From Sporolactobacillus sp. STSJ-5 (GTDB taxonomy: Bacteria; Bacillota; Bacilli; Bacillales; Sporolactobacillaceae), in NCBI RefSeq assembly GCF_024385605.1, contig NZ_JANFOJ010000007.1:62001-126000 (forward strand): a stretch of 64,000 nt of DNA. The letters run 5' to 3'. Positions 36,624 through 45,257 of the stretch are shown here, piece after piece. How positions within the stretch are numbered: the first letter of the stretch is position 1; the number at the start of each line of letters is the position of its first letter. The notes under the pieces are model-generated. The model worked only from the letters and a program-made list of their open reading frames with translations. It ran no database searches and had not been told where the DNA came from. A program made the translations under genes and the position numbers.

Positions 36624-38120
36624 GTGCCAACTTTGGAAAAACTTGAACGAGTAGACATTTTCAAAGACATTGCTGAACGTACCGGGGGAGACATTTATTT
36701 AGGTGTTGTCGGAGCCGTCCGAACAGGAAAATCTACATTTATTAAGAAATTTATGGAGCTCGTTGTTTTGCCGAATATTGAGGATGAGGCAGATCGCGTT
36801 CGTGCAAAAGATGAATTGCCTCAAAGTGCCGCAGGAAAGCAAATCATGACGACCGAGCCCAAATTTATTCCTAATCATGCAGTTAAAGTGAGTGTGGAAG
36901 ACGGACTTGACGTCAACATTCGTGTGGTTGACTGCGTTGGCTACGCGGTTAAAGGAGCAAAGGGGTTCGAAGATGAAAACGGCCCACGCATGGTACACAC
37001 ACCATGGTATGATGAACCGATTCCATTTCAAGAGGCGGCAGAAATTGGGACGCGCAAAGTCATTCAGGAACATTCTACTTTGGGCGTTGTCGTTACAACT
37101 GACGGTTCAATCGGTGAAATCGGACGTGAGGATTATGTTGAATCTGAGGAACGTATTGTTGATGAATTGAAAGAAGTGGGTAAACCATTTATTCTCATCG
37201 TCAACTCAACGCACCCTTATCATCCGGAGACAGAAGCATTGCGCAAGGAACTTTCGGAGAAGTATGATATCCCCGTGCTTGCTCAAAGTGTTGAGAACAT
37301 GACGGAACACGATATCAATAACATTTTGCGCGAAGCATTGTTTGAATTTCCAGTTCTGGAAGTCAACGTAAATCTGCCGAGCTGGGTTATGGTTCTGAAT
37401 GATGAACACTGGCTGCGCAAGAGCTATGAGGACGCGGTTAAAGAAACCGTTAAAGATATTAAGCGTTTGCGCGACGTTGATCGTGTCGTTGGAACTTTCG
37501 GACAATATGATTTCATTGAGAACGCTCAGCTATCAGGGATTGAAATGGGGAAAGGAACCGCCGAGATTGATTTGTTTGCTCCGGATAATCTCTATGATCA
37601 GGTGCTGAAAGAGGTCGTTGGCGTCGAAATTCGTGGGAAAGATCACTTGCTTCAACTGATGCAGGATTTTGCCCATGCAAAACGAGAGTATGATCAAGTA
37701 GCCGATGCGTTGAAGATGGTGAAACAGACCGGTTACGGTATTGCGGCACCATCAATCAGCGATATGAGTCTTGATGAGCCTGAGATTATTAAACAGGGAT
37801 CACGTTTTGGAGTTCGGCTCAAGGCGGTTGCGCCTTCAATTCATATGATCAAAGTCGATGTAGAGTCTGAATTTGCGCCGATTATTGGTACTGAAAAACA
37901 GAGTGAAGAATTGGTACGCTATCTCATGCAAGATTTTGAGGATGATCCGCTCTCGATTTGGAATTCCGATATTTTCGGCCGCTCATTGAATTCCATCGTC
38001 CGTGAAGGCATCTCAGCGAAGCTGGCATTGATGCCTGAGAATGCTCGATACAAATTAAAAGAAACGTTGGAACGCATCATTAACGAAGGATCCGGGGGCT
38101 TAATCGCCATCATTTTGTGA
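36624..38120 (+). CDS. spoIVA: stage IV sporulation protein A (coat morphogenetic ATPase)
   Basis: 498 residues. SpoIVA hydrolyses ATP to polymerise into the basement layer of the spore coat around the forespore and is also needed for cortex formation. Walker A reads GAVRTGKSTF; the N-terminal half is P-loop GTPase-like, and the C-terminal SpoVM-interacting end GGLIAIIL is intact. Nearly collinear with the B. subtilis protein. GTG at 36624 fits GAAGGAGG; TTG at 36633 (MEKLERVDIF) is equally close to homologues and cannot be excluded. Confidence 0.95.
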   Translation: MPTLEKLERVDIFKDIAERTGGDIYLGVVGAVRTGKSTFIKKFMELVVLPNIEDEADRVRAKDELPQSAAGKQIMTTEPKFIPNHAVKVSVEDGLDVNIRVVDCVGYAVKGAKGFEDENGPRMVHTPWYDEPIPFQEAAEIGTRKVIQEHSTLGVVVTTDGSIGEIGREDYVESEERIVDELKEVGKPFILIVNSTHPYHPETEALRKELSEKYDIPVLAQSVENMTEHDINNILREALFEFPVLEVNVNLPSWVMVLNDEHWLRKSYEDAVKETVKDIKRLRDVDRVVGTFGQYDFIENAQLSGIEMGKGTAEIDLFAPDNLYDQVLKEVVGVEIRGKDHLLQLMQDFAHAKREYDQVADALKMVKQTGYGIAAPSISDMSLDEPEIIKQGSRFGVRLKAVAPSIHMIKVDVESEFAPIIGTEKQSEELVRYLMQDFEDDPLSIWNSDIFGRSLNSIVREGISAKLALMPENARYKLKETLERIINEGSGGLIAIIL

Positions 38121-38147
38121 GATCCTTTCCGAAATGAGTGAAATTCT

Positions 38148-38174
38148 AGATCCCAAATGGGGTCTTTTTCTTTT
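38148..38174 (+). terminator. rho-independent terminator after spoIVA
   Basis: AGATCCC-AAAT-GGGGTCT hairpin (one G-U pair) with five T. Confidence 0.8.
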
Positions 38175-38318
38175 TGTTTATTTACGGGCTGGAAGGCGCG
38201 AATCTATTGACTTTTGACGGATTTTATTTTCAATAAGCGAATAAGAAGCAAAAATGCTCTTTTTTCTTCAAGAAACGGTTAAAAACGCGTGAATATGGCA
38301 ATATTTTTATAAAAGCTG

Positions 38319-38347
38319 TTGAATTCTTCCATCACATCGTATATTAT
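38319..38347 (+). promoter_or_regulatory. sigma-A promoter of hbs
   Basis: TTGAAT (38319-38324), a 17-base spacer, TATTAT (38342-38347), leaving a leader of about 57 bases. Confidence 0.65.
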
Positions 38348-38410
38348 AAGCGTTGTTGATGTTTCATCCAGCGCAAAAAGGAGTTATTCCTTTTTAAGGA
38401 GGTGAAAGTG

Positions 38411-38683
38411 TTGAATAAGACTGAATTGATTACTGCGGTTGCAGAATCTGCTGAATTATCCAAAAAAGATGCTACAAAAGCGGTTGATTCTGTCCTGTCA
38501 ACGATTGCCGATGCTTTGAAAAGTGGAAGCAAGGTTCAATTAATCGGATTTGGCAACTTTGAGGTTCGCGAACGTTCTGCTCGCAAAGGCCGCAATCCTC
38601 AAACGGGCGAAGAGATCGAAATCAGTGCAAGCAAAGTTCCAGCATTTAAGCCTGGTAAAGCATTGAAAGAAGCCGTCCAATGA
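38411..38683 (+). CDS. hbs: HU-type DNA-binding protein HBsu
   Basis: 90-residue nucleoid protein that binds and bends DNA as a dimer. The helical dimer core is followed by the beta-arm with [24 protein letters not shown] and [13 protein letters not shown]. The start is taken as TTG at 38411, eight bases after AGGAGGTG, giving MNKTEL as in homologues; GTG at 38408 would be closer than usual. Between spoIVA and folE as in B. subtilis. Confidence 0.95.
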   Translation: MNKTELITAVAESAELSKKDATKAVDSVLSTIADALKSGSKVQLIGFGNFEVRERSARKGRNPQTGEEIEISASKVPAFKPGKALKEAVQ

Positions 38684-38714
38684 TCTGAGACGATACATAG
38701 GACGTAAGTACGAA

Positions 38715-38744
38715 AGAGCCATCCGTTTTGGATGGCTCTTTTTG
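38715..38744 (+). terminator. rho-independent terminator after hbs
   Basis: AGAGCCATCC-GTTTT-GGATGGCTCT, ten perfect pairs, then T residues. Confidence 0.9.
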
Positions 38745-39154
38745 CTACACAAGATGCTAACTTTACATGATTCTGCAGAAGTTAACAGGACCTCTTCGTG
38801 TTGAAAGGGATAAAAAATGAATGGAGCCGCATAAAACATTCACGGTTAAATGAGAATAAATAAGATCAAGTAAGGACGACTTTCCTTTATTTTTATGTTT
38901 GCCTATGCTAAAATTTTTTACTAGGACAAGTGATTTATGTTTACTTAGGAATTCTGACACAGGCGAACATGAACAAAGGCAGAAGCGGATACACTACAGG
39001 AATGTTGAAGTTGATTATGCTGTGTCTCCACTGTTTCTTTTTTTGTAAACTTTACTAATACAAAACGGCTTTATGATTCTATGGTGAAAGCATCAAGAGG
39101 CGTTTAGTTTATGATTAGGTGCGACGGGCAGGATAGATTGGGAGGCAAATTTCA
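38745..39154. other. intergenic region before folE
   Basis: About 410 AT-rich bases with short non-coding frames. TATGAT at 39072 has a TTTACT 15 bases upstream, a poor promoter candidate. No structured RNA was recognised. Confidence 0.4.
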
Positions 39155-39718
39155 GTGAACGTGGATCATGAAAAAATAGAGAAGGCTGTGCGAATGATTC
39201 TTGAAGCAATTGGCGAGAATCCGGATCGGAGCGGTCTTATTGAGACGCCTCAACGAGTGGCGCGCATGTACGAAGAAATTTTTCAAGGATTGCAGCAGGA
39301 TCCGAAAGAATACTTATCGAAAACATTTGATGAAGCTCATGAAGAACTCGTTTTAGTGAAGGATATTCCCTTCTATTCAATGTGCGAGCATCATTTGGTT
39401 CCTTTTTTCGGTAAGGCTCATGTGGGATACATACCAAGAGGCGGACGAGTGACCGGGCTGAGCAAGCTTGCCAGAGCAGTTGAAGCAGTTGCGAAACGCC
39501 CACAGCTTCAAGAGAGGCTGACAACAGAAGTAGCAAACAGTATCGTGGAAACGCTTCGTCCTTATGGCGTTATTGTTGTCATTGAAGCGGAACATATGTG
39601 CATGACGATGCGGGGAGTAAAAAAGCCTGGGGCACGAACGATTACTTCGGCTGTGCGCGGCGTTTTCCAAAAGGATTCAACCGCTCGAGCAGAAGCGATG
39701 TCATTAATTAACCATTAA
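39155..39718 (+). CDS. folE: GTP cyclohydrolase I (MtrA)
   Basis: 187 residues; converts GTP to dihydroneopterin triphosphate, the first step of folate synthesis. Zinc ligands and catalytic residues lie in [20 protein letters not shown] and [15 protein letters not shown] start at 39155 after GGGAGG. It is followed by mtrB (TRAP) as in B. subtilis, where mtrAB form an operon linking folate and tryptophan control. Confidence 0.95.
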   Translation: MNVDHEKIEKAVRMILEAIGENPDRSGLIETPQRVARMYEEIFQGLQQDPKEYLSKTFDEAHEELVLVKDIPFYSMCEHHLVPFFGKAHVGYIPRGGRVTGLSKLARAVEAVAKRPQLQERLTTEVANSIVETLRPYGVIVVIEAEHMCMTMRGVKKPGARTITSAVRGVFQKDSTARAEAMSLINH

Positions 39719-39746
39719 TTCCAAATGAAAAAGTGAGGAATGGATC

Positions 39747-39977
39747 ATGGAACTAAGGAATGAAGAAGTATTGGGCGATTATTTTGTTATTAAAGCAGAA
39801 GCAGACGGTGTCAATGTCATTGGGCTGACTCGCGGTGCGGAAACACGGTTTTTTCATACGGAAAAGCTCGACAAAGGTGAAGTAATGATCGCACAATTTA
39901 CAGAGCACACTTCGGCAATTAAAGTACACGGTAAAGCAACCATACAAACAAAGCACGGCACAATCACATCGGAATGA
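39747..39977 (+). CDS. mtrB: trp RNA-binding attenuation protein (TRAP)
   Basis: 76-residue subunit of the 11-mer ring that binds tryptophan and then GAG/UAG repeats in trp leader RNA. Core sequence [20 protein letters not shown] and [12 protein letters not shown] match TRAP, including the tryptophan-binding loops. Of the RNA-contacting KKR motif, the two lysines are present (Lys40 and Lys59, equal to 37 and 56 in B. subtilis) but the arginine (B. subtilis Arg58) is His61 (codon CAC). A histidine of the FHH stretch is also Phe. ATG after GTGAGGA. A TRAP-type target lies upstream of trpD in this window. Confidence 0.92.
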   Translation: MELRNEEVLGDYFVIKAEADGVNVIGLTRGAETRFFHTEKLDKGEVMIAQFTEHTSAIKVHGKATIQTKHGTITSE

Positions 39978-40046
39978 TCAACAAGGTCATCACCATTTGG
40001 AGTGAGGACAAATCTTGTGGTGATTATTTGCATGGGGGGTACTGAA

Positions 40047-40826
40047 TTGTCGCTAAATGAGGAGCTAGACCTAATCTATCATCAACTTCGAAACGAATTA
40101 AATCATGATTACGTAAAAACAATTTTACCGGAACCGATAATTGATCGGGATAAACTCATGATTTATTATTTGTTGTTTCGCCAACAAGAATCAACGCTGA
40201 ACGCCGGTGCCCATGCTAAGAGCGTTATGGTAGCGGAAATTGGCTTGAACACCCATGAGACGATGACGATTGAAAAATGTTCTGACATAAAAGCAACAAA
40301 GAAGAGACAACTGACTGTACTATCCGGAGATTTTTACAGTGCACTATATTATTATTCACTTGCGCGCCAATCGAATATGGAGGTTGTCAAATGGGTGGCG
40401 CAGGCGATCCAAACGTTCAATATACATAAATGTGCGTTTTTTTATTCAAAAACACGTCTGAATTGGTCTGAAACATTGGAAGCTGTGATGAAAATTGAGA
40501 GCGCTCTTGTAGAGAAGATTGCCCGCCAACTCGGTCAAGCGCCTATTATTCCTTACTTAAATGCCTTTTTTTTAATAAAAAGGCTTGTCATTGAAAGAAA
40601 AGCGCATGGGAATTGCGAACGAACCAGCTATTTTTCGCAAGCCGTTCTAGGCAGTGTCGAGACACTGACCGTCAAGCTTGATCAAGAAATTAAGAATAAA
40701 GCGGCACATTTGATTCATGCTCTGGACAGGCAGGAAAATCATTCAGAATGGCTGATGCAGATCATTGATTATTTGCGCGATCAACTCAGCCGAATGGCTG
40801 AAGGTGTTGGAGAAGGGACTTATTAA
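40047..40826 (+). CDS. hepS: heptaprenyl diphosphate synthase component I
   Basis: Non-catalytic subunit that, with HepT, makes the C35 side chain of menaquinone-7. About 259 residues with the HepS segments RQLTVLSGDFYSALYYYSLA and AQAIQTFNIHK. It lacks Asp-rich prenyltransferase motifs, as expected. The start is uncertain: TTG at 40047 after GGGGGG gives MSLNEELDL and fits homologues; GTG 40002, GTG 40017 and ATG 40032 are in frame. It overlaps menG by one base. Confidence 0.88.
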   Translation: MSLNEELDLIYHQLRNELNHDYVKTILPEPIIDRDKLMIYYLLFRQQESTLNAGAHAKSVMVAEIGLNTHETMTIEKCSDIKATKKRQLTVLSGDFYSALYYYSLARQSNMEVVKWVAQAIQTFNIHKCAFFYSKTRLNWSETLEAVMKIESALVEKIARQLGQAPIIPYLNAFFLIKRLVIERKAHGNCERTSYFSQAVLGSVETLTVKLDQEIKNKAAHLIHALDRQENHSEWLMQIIDYLRDQLSRMAEGVGEGTY

Positions 40827-41551
40827 TGATGATGGAGCAGGAAGAGAAACATGAGAAGGTTCACCGTGTCTTTCAAAAGATCTATAAGAACTATGACGCG
40901 ATGAATTCATTAATTAGTTTTAATCGTCATAAGGTGTGGCGGCAAAAAGCGGATCGGATTGTCGCAGCAAATGAAGGAGATCGAGTTATTGATGTTTGTT
41001 GTGGGACCGGCGACTGGGCGATCTCAATGGCAAAGATAGTGGGATCTCAAGGAAGCGTTGTCGGTCTTGATTTCAGCGATAATATGTTGCAAATTGCCGA
41101 GCATAAAAAAGAATCAAGTCAACTTGAGAACGTCAAACTTGTAAATGGCGATGCGATGGCTATCCCTTATGAAAATGCATCATTTGATCGAGCAACGATC
41201 GGATTCGGTCTCAGAAATGTTCCCGATTATTTGACTGTGTTAAAGGAGATCAATCGTGTTTTGCGTCCTGGCGGCAGTCTTGTCTGCCTCGAAACATCAC
41301 AAACTAAAATACCGATATACAGGCAGCTGTACTTTTTTTATTTTCGATTTATTATGCCGCTTCTTGGAAAAATATTTGCCGGTAGCTATAAAGAATATGC
41401 GTGGCTAAATGAGTCTGCATCAAAATTCCCTGATCAGAAAACATTAACTGAACTCTTCCGAAAAGCCGGTTTTGAAAATATATCGGTATGCTCATTAATG
41501 GGTGGCATTGCTGCAATCCATAAGGGAACCAAACCACTGGATCACGAGTAA
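40826..41551 (+). CDS. menG: demethylmenaquinone methyltransferase
   Basis: SAM-dependent methyltransferase of the UbiE/MenG family, 241 residues, the final step of menaquinone synthesis. SAM-binding motif VIDVCCGTGDWAI, NGDAMAIPYENASFD, the signature FGLRNVPDY and VLRPGGSLVCLE are all seen. The first ATG shares a base with the hepS stop; two further ATGs follow at once. It sits between hepS and hepT as in B. subtilis. Confidence 0.95.
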   Translation: MMMEQEEKHEKVHRVFQKIYKNYDAMNSLISFNRHKVWRQKADRIVAANEGDRVIDVCCGTGDWAISMAKIVGSQGSVVGLDFSDNMLQIAEHKKESSQLENVKLVNGDAMAIPYENASFDRATIGFGLRNVPDYLTVLKEINRVLRPGGSLVCLETSQTKIPIYRQLYFFYFRFIMPLLGKIFAGSYKEYAWLNESASKFPDQKTLTELFRKAGFENISVCSLMGGIAAIHKGTKPLDHE

Positions 41552-41608
41552 TTGCTTTTTTTAGCAATAATTTGTTTGCATAATGAGCGGTAACGAAAGG
41601 TGAAAGAG

Positions 41609-42577
41609 ATGACCCTGACCCGAATTTACAAGGAACAGAAAAGTAACTTAAAACAGATTGAAGGTCGATTGGAATCGGTGCTTATGGCACCTCATCCCAT
41701 TCTGAACGAAGCTTCACTTGACTTGCTCAGAGCAGGGGGGAAGCGTATTCGCCCGTTACTGACACTGCTCTGCGCGCAATACGGCGATCCTTCACGTGAA
41801 GAAGTGATGAACTCGGCTGTCATGCTTGAATTGATTCATATGGCTTCTCTCGTTCATGATGATGTCGTTGATGATTCGGATCTTCGACGCGGAAAACCAA
41901 CGGTTAAAGCACAATGGGATAATCGAGTGGCGATGTTTACCGGAGATTTTATTTTTGCTAAAGCGATTGAATTAATTTCTGATTTTGATAATCATGAAAT
42001 TCATTTGAGTATATCGCGAGTCATTCGTGATTTAAGCCTTGGTGAAATCGATCAAATTAAAGAATTGTATAACTGGAAACAAAATTTGCGCATTTATCTC
42101 AGAAGAATCAAAAGAAAAACTGCTTTGCTGATGGCGCTCAGCTGCCAGTTAGGAGCCCTAGCTTCGGGATGCTCTTCGAAGGTAGGATTAAGCCTCTACT
42201 ATTTTGGCTATTATTTAGGAATGAGCTACCAAATGACTGATGATATTCTTGATATCGTTGGGACTGAGAAACAATTGGGAAAACCGGCGGGCGGTGATTT
42301 GCGGAACGGGAATATCACATTGCCTACATTCTTTGCGTTGCATAAATATGGAATGCGAGACGCTATTTTGCATGTTCTGGAGAGAGAAAATCCGGAGCAG
42401 TCAGAATGGGATTCAGTCATATATTCCATTCGCAATTGCGGAGCGATACAAGATTCGGAGCATTTGAGTGATGCTTATTTAAGCAAAGCAAGAGCAATCT
42501 TGGAACAGTTGCCGCAATTGCGTGTGACTCACTCATTAAAAGAAATAGCGGATTATATTGGGACAAGAAACTATTAA
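41609..42577 (+). CDS. hepT: heptaprenyl diphosphate synthase component II
   Basis: Catalytic trans-prenyltransferase subunit, 322 residues. Both Asp-rich motifs are present (LVHDDVVDDSDLRRGKPT and YQMTDDILDIVGTEKQLGKPAGGDL). GGKRIRPLL near the N-terminus binds isopentenyl diphosphate. With HepS it would supply menaquinone side chains. ATG at 41609 after AAAGGTG is preferred over GTG at 41600. Confidence 0.95.
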   Translation: MTLTRIYKEQKSNLKQIEGRLESVLMAPHPILNEASLDLLRAGGKRIRPLLTLLCAQYGDPSREEVMNSAVMLELIHMASLVHDDVVDDSDLRRGKPTVKAQWDNRVAMFTGDFIFAKAIELISDFDNHEIHLSISRVIRDLSLGEIDQIKELYNWKQNLRIYLRRIKRKTALLMALSCQLGALASGCSSKVGLSLYYFGYYLGMSYQMTDDILDIVGTEKQLGKPAGGDLRNGNITLPTFFALHKYGMRDAILHVLERENPEQSEWDSVIYSIRNCGAIQDSEHLSDAYLSKARAILEQLPQLRVTHSLKEIADYIGTRNY

Positions 42578-42675
42578 TCAAATAAGCTGCAAGTGAGTCT
42601 GCATTTGTAACATTTTGATGCACAACGGTTCATGCGATTGCGATGCTAATTCTAAGTTTAGGGAGCCTGATGATA

Positions 42676-43098
42676 ATGGAACGCACATTTTTAATGATTA
42701 AACCAGATGCTGTTAGAAGAGGATTGATTGGAAATATTATTGCACGGTTTGAGGCAAAAGGCTTTAAAATGATTGCCGGCAAACTCATGGTTATATCCGA
42801 CGAATTGGTCAAGAAGCATTATTATGAACATGAAGGAAGGCCGTATTACACAGACCTGACGACATTTATGACTTCCGGTCCGGTGTTTGCTATGGTTTGG
42901 CAAGGTGAGGACATTATTAAGCTCTCGCGATTCATGATGGGTTCCACTGATCCTGAAAAGGCAGCACCAGGAACAATTCGTGGAGATTATGCCACACGTA
43001 TGAATCGAAATGTTATTCATGGATCAGATTCACCTGAAAATGCAGATCGAGAAATTAATCTCTTTTTTCAAGCGGATGAATTTGTAAGTCATGAATAA
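42676..43098 (+). CDS. ndk: nucleoside diphosphate kinase
   Basis: 140-residue enzyme that balances nucleoside triphosphates. It opens [19 protein letters not shown] and holds the active-site histidine in NVIHGSDS, and [11 protein letters not shown] at 42676 gives the usual start; ATG at 42670 is two codons upstream and nearer to GGGAG. It is 99 bases after hepT, and cheR follows, the conserved Bacillales order. The C-terminus is about eight residues shorter than in B. subtilis. Confidence 0.94.
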   Translation: MERTFLMIKPDAVRRGLIGNIIARFEAKGFKMIAGKLMVISDELVKKHYYEHEGRPYYTDLTTFMTSGPVFAMVWQGEDIIKLSRFMMGSTDPEKAAPGTIRGDYATRMNRNVIHGSDSPENADREINLFFQADEFVSHE

Positions 43099-43138
43099 GT
43101 GGAAAAATGAATCAGGGTTTGATTGAGGAGATTAAACA

Positions 43139-43930
43139 ATGAGCGAGGTAGTAGAGCAAGATTACGAGCAGTTTAAAAGCTTGTTTTTTCAGCTCACAGG
43201 TATCAATTTGTCTCTATATAAAGAAGAACAAATGAAACGCCGTCTGAATTCGCTTCGATTAAGAAGAGAGATTCCTTCCTTTGTGGCCTATGCACATCAA
43301 TTGAGGGAGAATAAGCAACTGCTTGACGAGATACTGAGCCGGATGACGATCAATGTGACCGAATTTTTCAGAAACCGTTCTAGATGGGACATTCTCGAAA
43401 ATAAAATTCGCAATCTAGCATCTGAAAAGAAACAACTGAGTGTTTGGAGTGCTGCATGTTCGACAGGAGAAGAGCCATATTCATTGGCGATTCTTTGCAG
43501 CAAATATATGTCTAAGAATACATTTTCAATTATTGCCACGGATATAGATCAGAAAGTTTTAAACACGGCGAGTCAAGGCACATATTTGGAGCAGGCAATT
43601 GAGGCCTTAACTGATGATGAACGACGGCATTTTTCAAAAAAAGGTCTGCTCTTTGAAGTGGAGGACGATCTGAAACAGACGGTGTCCTTTATGAAGCACG
43701 ACCTGCTCTTAGACCCGAGCCCTGGTCAATTTGATATCATTGTTTGTCGAAATGTGCTCATTTATTTCACTGAAGAAGGTAAAAAGACGATCTATCAAAA
43801 GTTGAGCAACTCCTTAAAGCCAGATGGTACTCTGTTTGTTGGAAGTACAGAACAAATATTCAGCCCCGCTGCATATCATTTGCGTTCGACAGAAACCTTT
43901 TTTTATCAAAAAACAGCAAATGAACGTTGA
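43139..43930 (+). CDS. cheR: chemotaxis protein methyltransferase CheR
   Basis: 263 residues. Methylates glutamates of chemoreceptors with SAM. An N-terminal helical domain (about 1-70) precedes the SAM-binding fold with SAACSTGEEPYSLAI, IIATDID and IVCRNVLIYF. ATG after TTGAGGAG. Present alone between ndk and trp genes, as in B. subtilis. With the MotI-like gene it implies a motile lineage. Confidence 0.93.
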   Translation: MSEVVEQDYEQFKSLFFQLTGINLSLYKEEQMKRRLNSLRLRREIPSFVAYAHQLRENKQLLDEILSRMTINVTEFFRNRSRWDILENKIRNLASEKKQLSVWSAACSTGEEPYSLAILCSKYMSKNTFSIIATDIDQKVLNTASQGTYLEQAIEALTDDERRHFSKKGLLFEVEDDLKQTVSFMKHDLLLDPSPGQFDIIVCRNVLIYFTEEGKKTIYQKLSNSLKPDGTLFVGSTEQIFSPAAYHLRSTETFFYQKTANER

Positions 43931-43957
43931 TTATTCAAATTTATTATTTATTTACAG

Positions 43958-43986
43958 TTGACAGTTACAAACAAGTTGACTATGAT
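43958..43986 (+). promoter_or_regulatory. sigma-A promoter of the trp operon
   Basis: Perfect TTGACA (43958-43963), 17-base spacer, TATGAT (43981-43986). Transcription would start near 43993, leaving a leader of about 240 bases before trpD. Confidence 0.85.
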
Positions 43987-44027
43987 GAATTTACGTTATG
44001 AAGTTATTAATTTGTAAAGGTCGGATT

Positions 44028-44102
44028 GAGCCGGAGGGCGCGATCGGCCAAGGTTTTTGAGATGAGAAAAGAGAATGAGCACAGTTGAGAAGAGCTGAGG
44101 GT
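44028..44102 (+). promoter_or_regulatory. TRAP-binding region and antiterminator of the trp leader
   Basis: GAG triplets begin at 44059, 44064, 44071, 44077, 44087, 44092 and 44097, with a CAG at 44082, at 5-7 base intervals. Two more GAG lie at 44028 and 44034. This is the pattern bound by TRAP. The last triplets overlap TGAGGGT (44096-44102), which can pair with ACCCTACA at 44122-44129 (one bulge) as an antiterminator, so TRAP binding would block antitermination and favour the terminator downstream. Confidence 0.8.
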
Positions 44103-44121
44103 TTATAACTATTGCTGCCAC

Positions 44122-44157
44122 ACCCTACAGGGCTTCCTGTGGGGTTTATTGTTTTTC
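44122..44157 (+). terminator. trp operon attenuator terminator
   Basis: ACCCTACAGG and CCTGTGGGGT pair fully (one G-U) around GCTT and are followed by a T-rich run. The left arm is shared with the antiterminator. Confidence 0.85.
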
Positions 44158-44231
44158 CTTGGATTTTTTTATATCCATTCCCCTCTAAGCAACTCACACC
44201 CGCTCATTCCTCAAAAAGAGGAGTGGAGCCC

Positions 44232-45257
44232 ATGTTCAAAGAAACATTGAAGGATTTAGTAACAGGAAAGCAGCTTTCAGAACAGGAAGCCGCAGAAATG
44301 ATGGATGAAATCATGGAAGGAAAGGCTTCTTCAAGCCAAATAGCCGCTTATTTATCCCTTCTCAGTATGAGAGGAGAGACCGTTGATGAATTGGCGGGTT
44401 CAGTGCGCAGCATGCGTGCCCATGCCAAACCGCTTCACTATAAGCAACCGCTCATTGACATCGTTGGAACAGGGGGAGACGGTTCCGCAACCTTTAATAT
44501 TTCAACAGCGGCTGCACTCGTGCTTTCTTCTCTTGGTATCTATGTTGCCAAACATGGTAACCGATCTGTTTCCTCGACCAGCGGAGCTGCCGATGCATTG
44601 GAAGCGTTGGGGATTGATATCCGATCAACGCCAGAATACGCGTCTGAACTGCTTGATCAAACACATATGTGCTTTTTATTTGCACCGCTCTATCATGCAT
44701 CAATGAAATATGCCATTGAACCTCGCAAGGCACTTGGTTTCCGAACCATTTTTAATCAACTCGGACCATTGACGAATCCGGCTGGCGCTGAATGTCAGCT
44801 TCTCGGGGTATATAGCGGAGACCTTGCCGAACGCTATGCCCAGACTATAGTGAAGCTAGGAACACAGCGGACGCTGGTAGTAACCGGCGAAGATGGGATG
44901 GATGAACTGACCATTGCCGGACGTACGAATGCGTTTCTTATTGAAAACGGAACGATTCGAACCTTTTCTTTGACGCCGGAAGATGTTGGTCTCTCTGCCG
45001 GAAGTGTTGCGGATATCCGAGTCAAAAATCCGAAAGAAAGTGCGGAATTAATTGAAACGATATTTGCAGGCAGCAGGAAAAATCAAACGGCAGCTGATGC
45101 TGTCTTGCTAAATGCCGGCGCAGGACTTTATGTCTCAGGCAAAACACGTTCAATTGCCGAAGGTGTTCATGAAGCTCAGGAAGCGATTAATTCTGGTGCA
45201 GCGCTCGATCAGCTGAATCTGATGCGTCAGCAAACGACGGAGGCAGCTCATGCCTGA
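44232..45257 (+). CDS. trpD: anthranilate phosphoribosyltransferase
   Basis: 341 residues; transfers phosphoribosyl from PRPP to anthranilate. Motifs DIVGTGGDGSATFNISTA (PRPP and Mg binding), KHGNRSVSSTSGAADALEALG and FAPLYHASMKYA are present. ATG at 44232 follows GAGGAGTGGAG; the frame continues upstream to 44112 but through the attenuator hairpin. It is the first gene of the operon: trpE, normally first after the TRAP leader, is not here. It overlaps trpC by eight bases. Confidence 0.95.
   Translation: MFKETLKDLVTGKQLSEQEAAEMMDEIMEGKASSSQIAAYLSLLSMRGETVDELAGSVRSMRAHAKPLHYKQPLIDIVGTGGDGSATFNISTAAALVLSSLGIYVAKHGNRSVSSTSGAADALEALGIDIRSTPEYASELLDQTHMCFLFAPLYHASMKYAIEPRKALGFRTIFNQLGPLTNPAGAECQLLGVYSGDLAERYAQTIVKLGTQRTLVVTGEDGMDELTIAGRTNAFLIENGTIRTFSLTPEDVGLSAGSVADIRVKNPKESAELIETIFAGSRKNQTAADAVLLNAGAGLYVSGKTRSIAEGVHEAQEAINSGAALDQLNLMRQQTTEAAHA

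Noticed and set aside
44112-44231. N-terminal extension of trpD by 40 residues
   Set aside because: It would be translated through the attenuator terminator hairpin and lacks a ribosome site; homologous sequence begins at the ATG at 44232.
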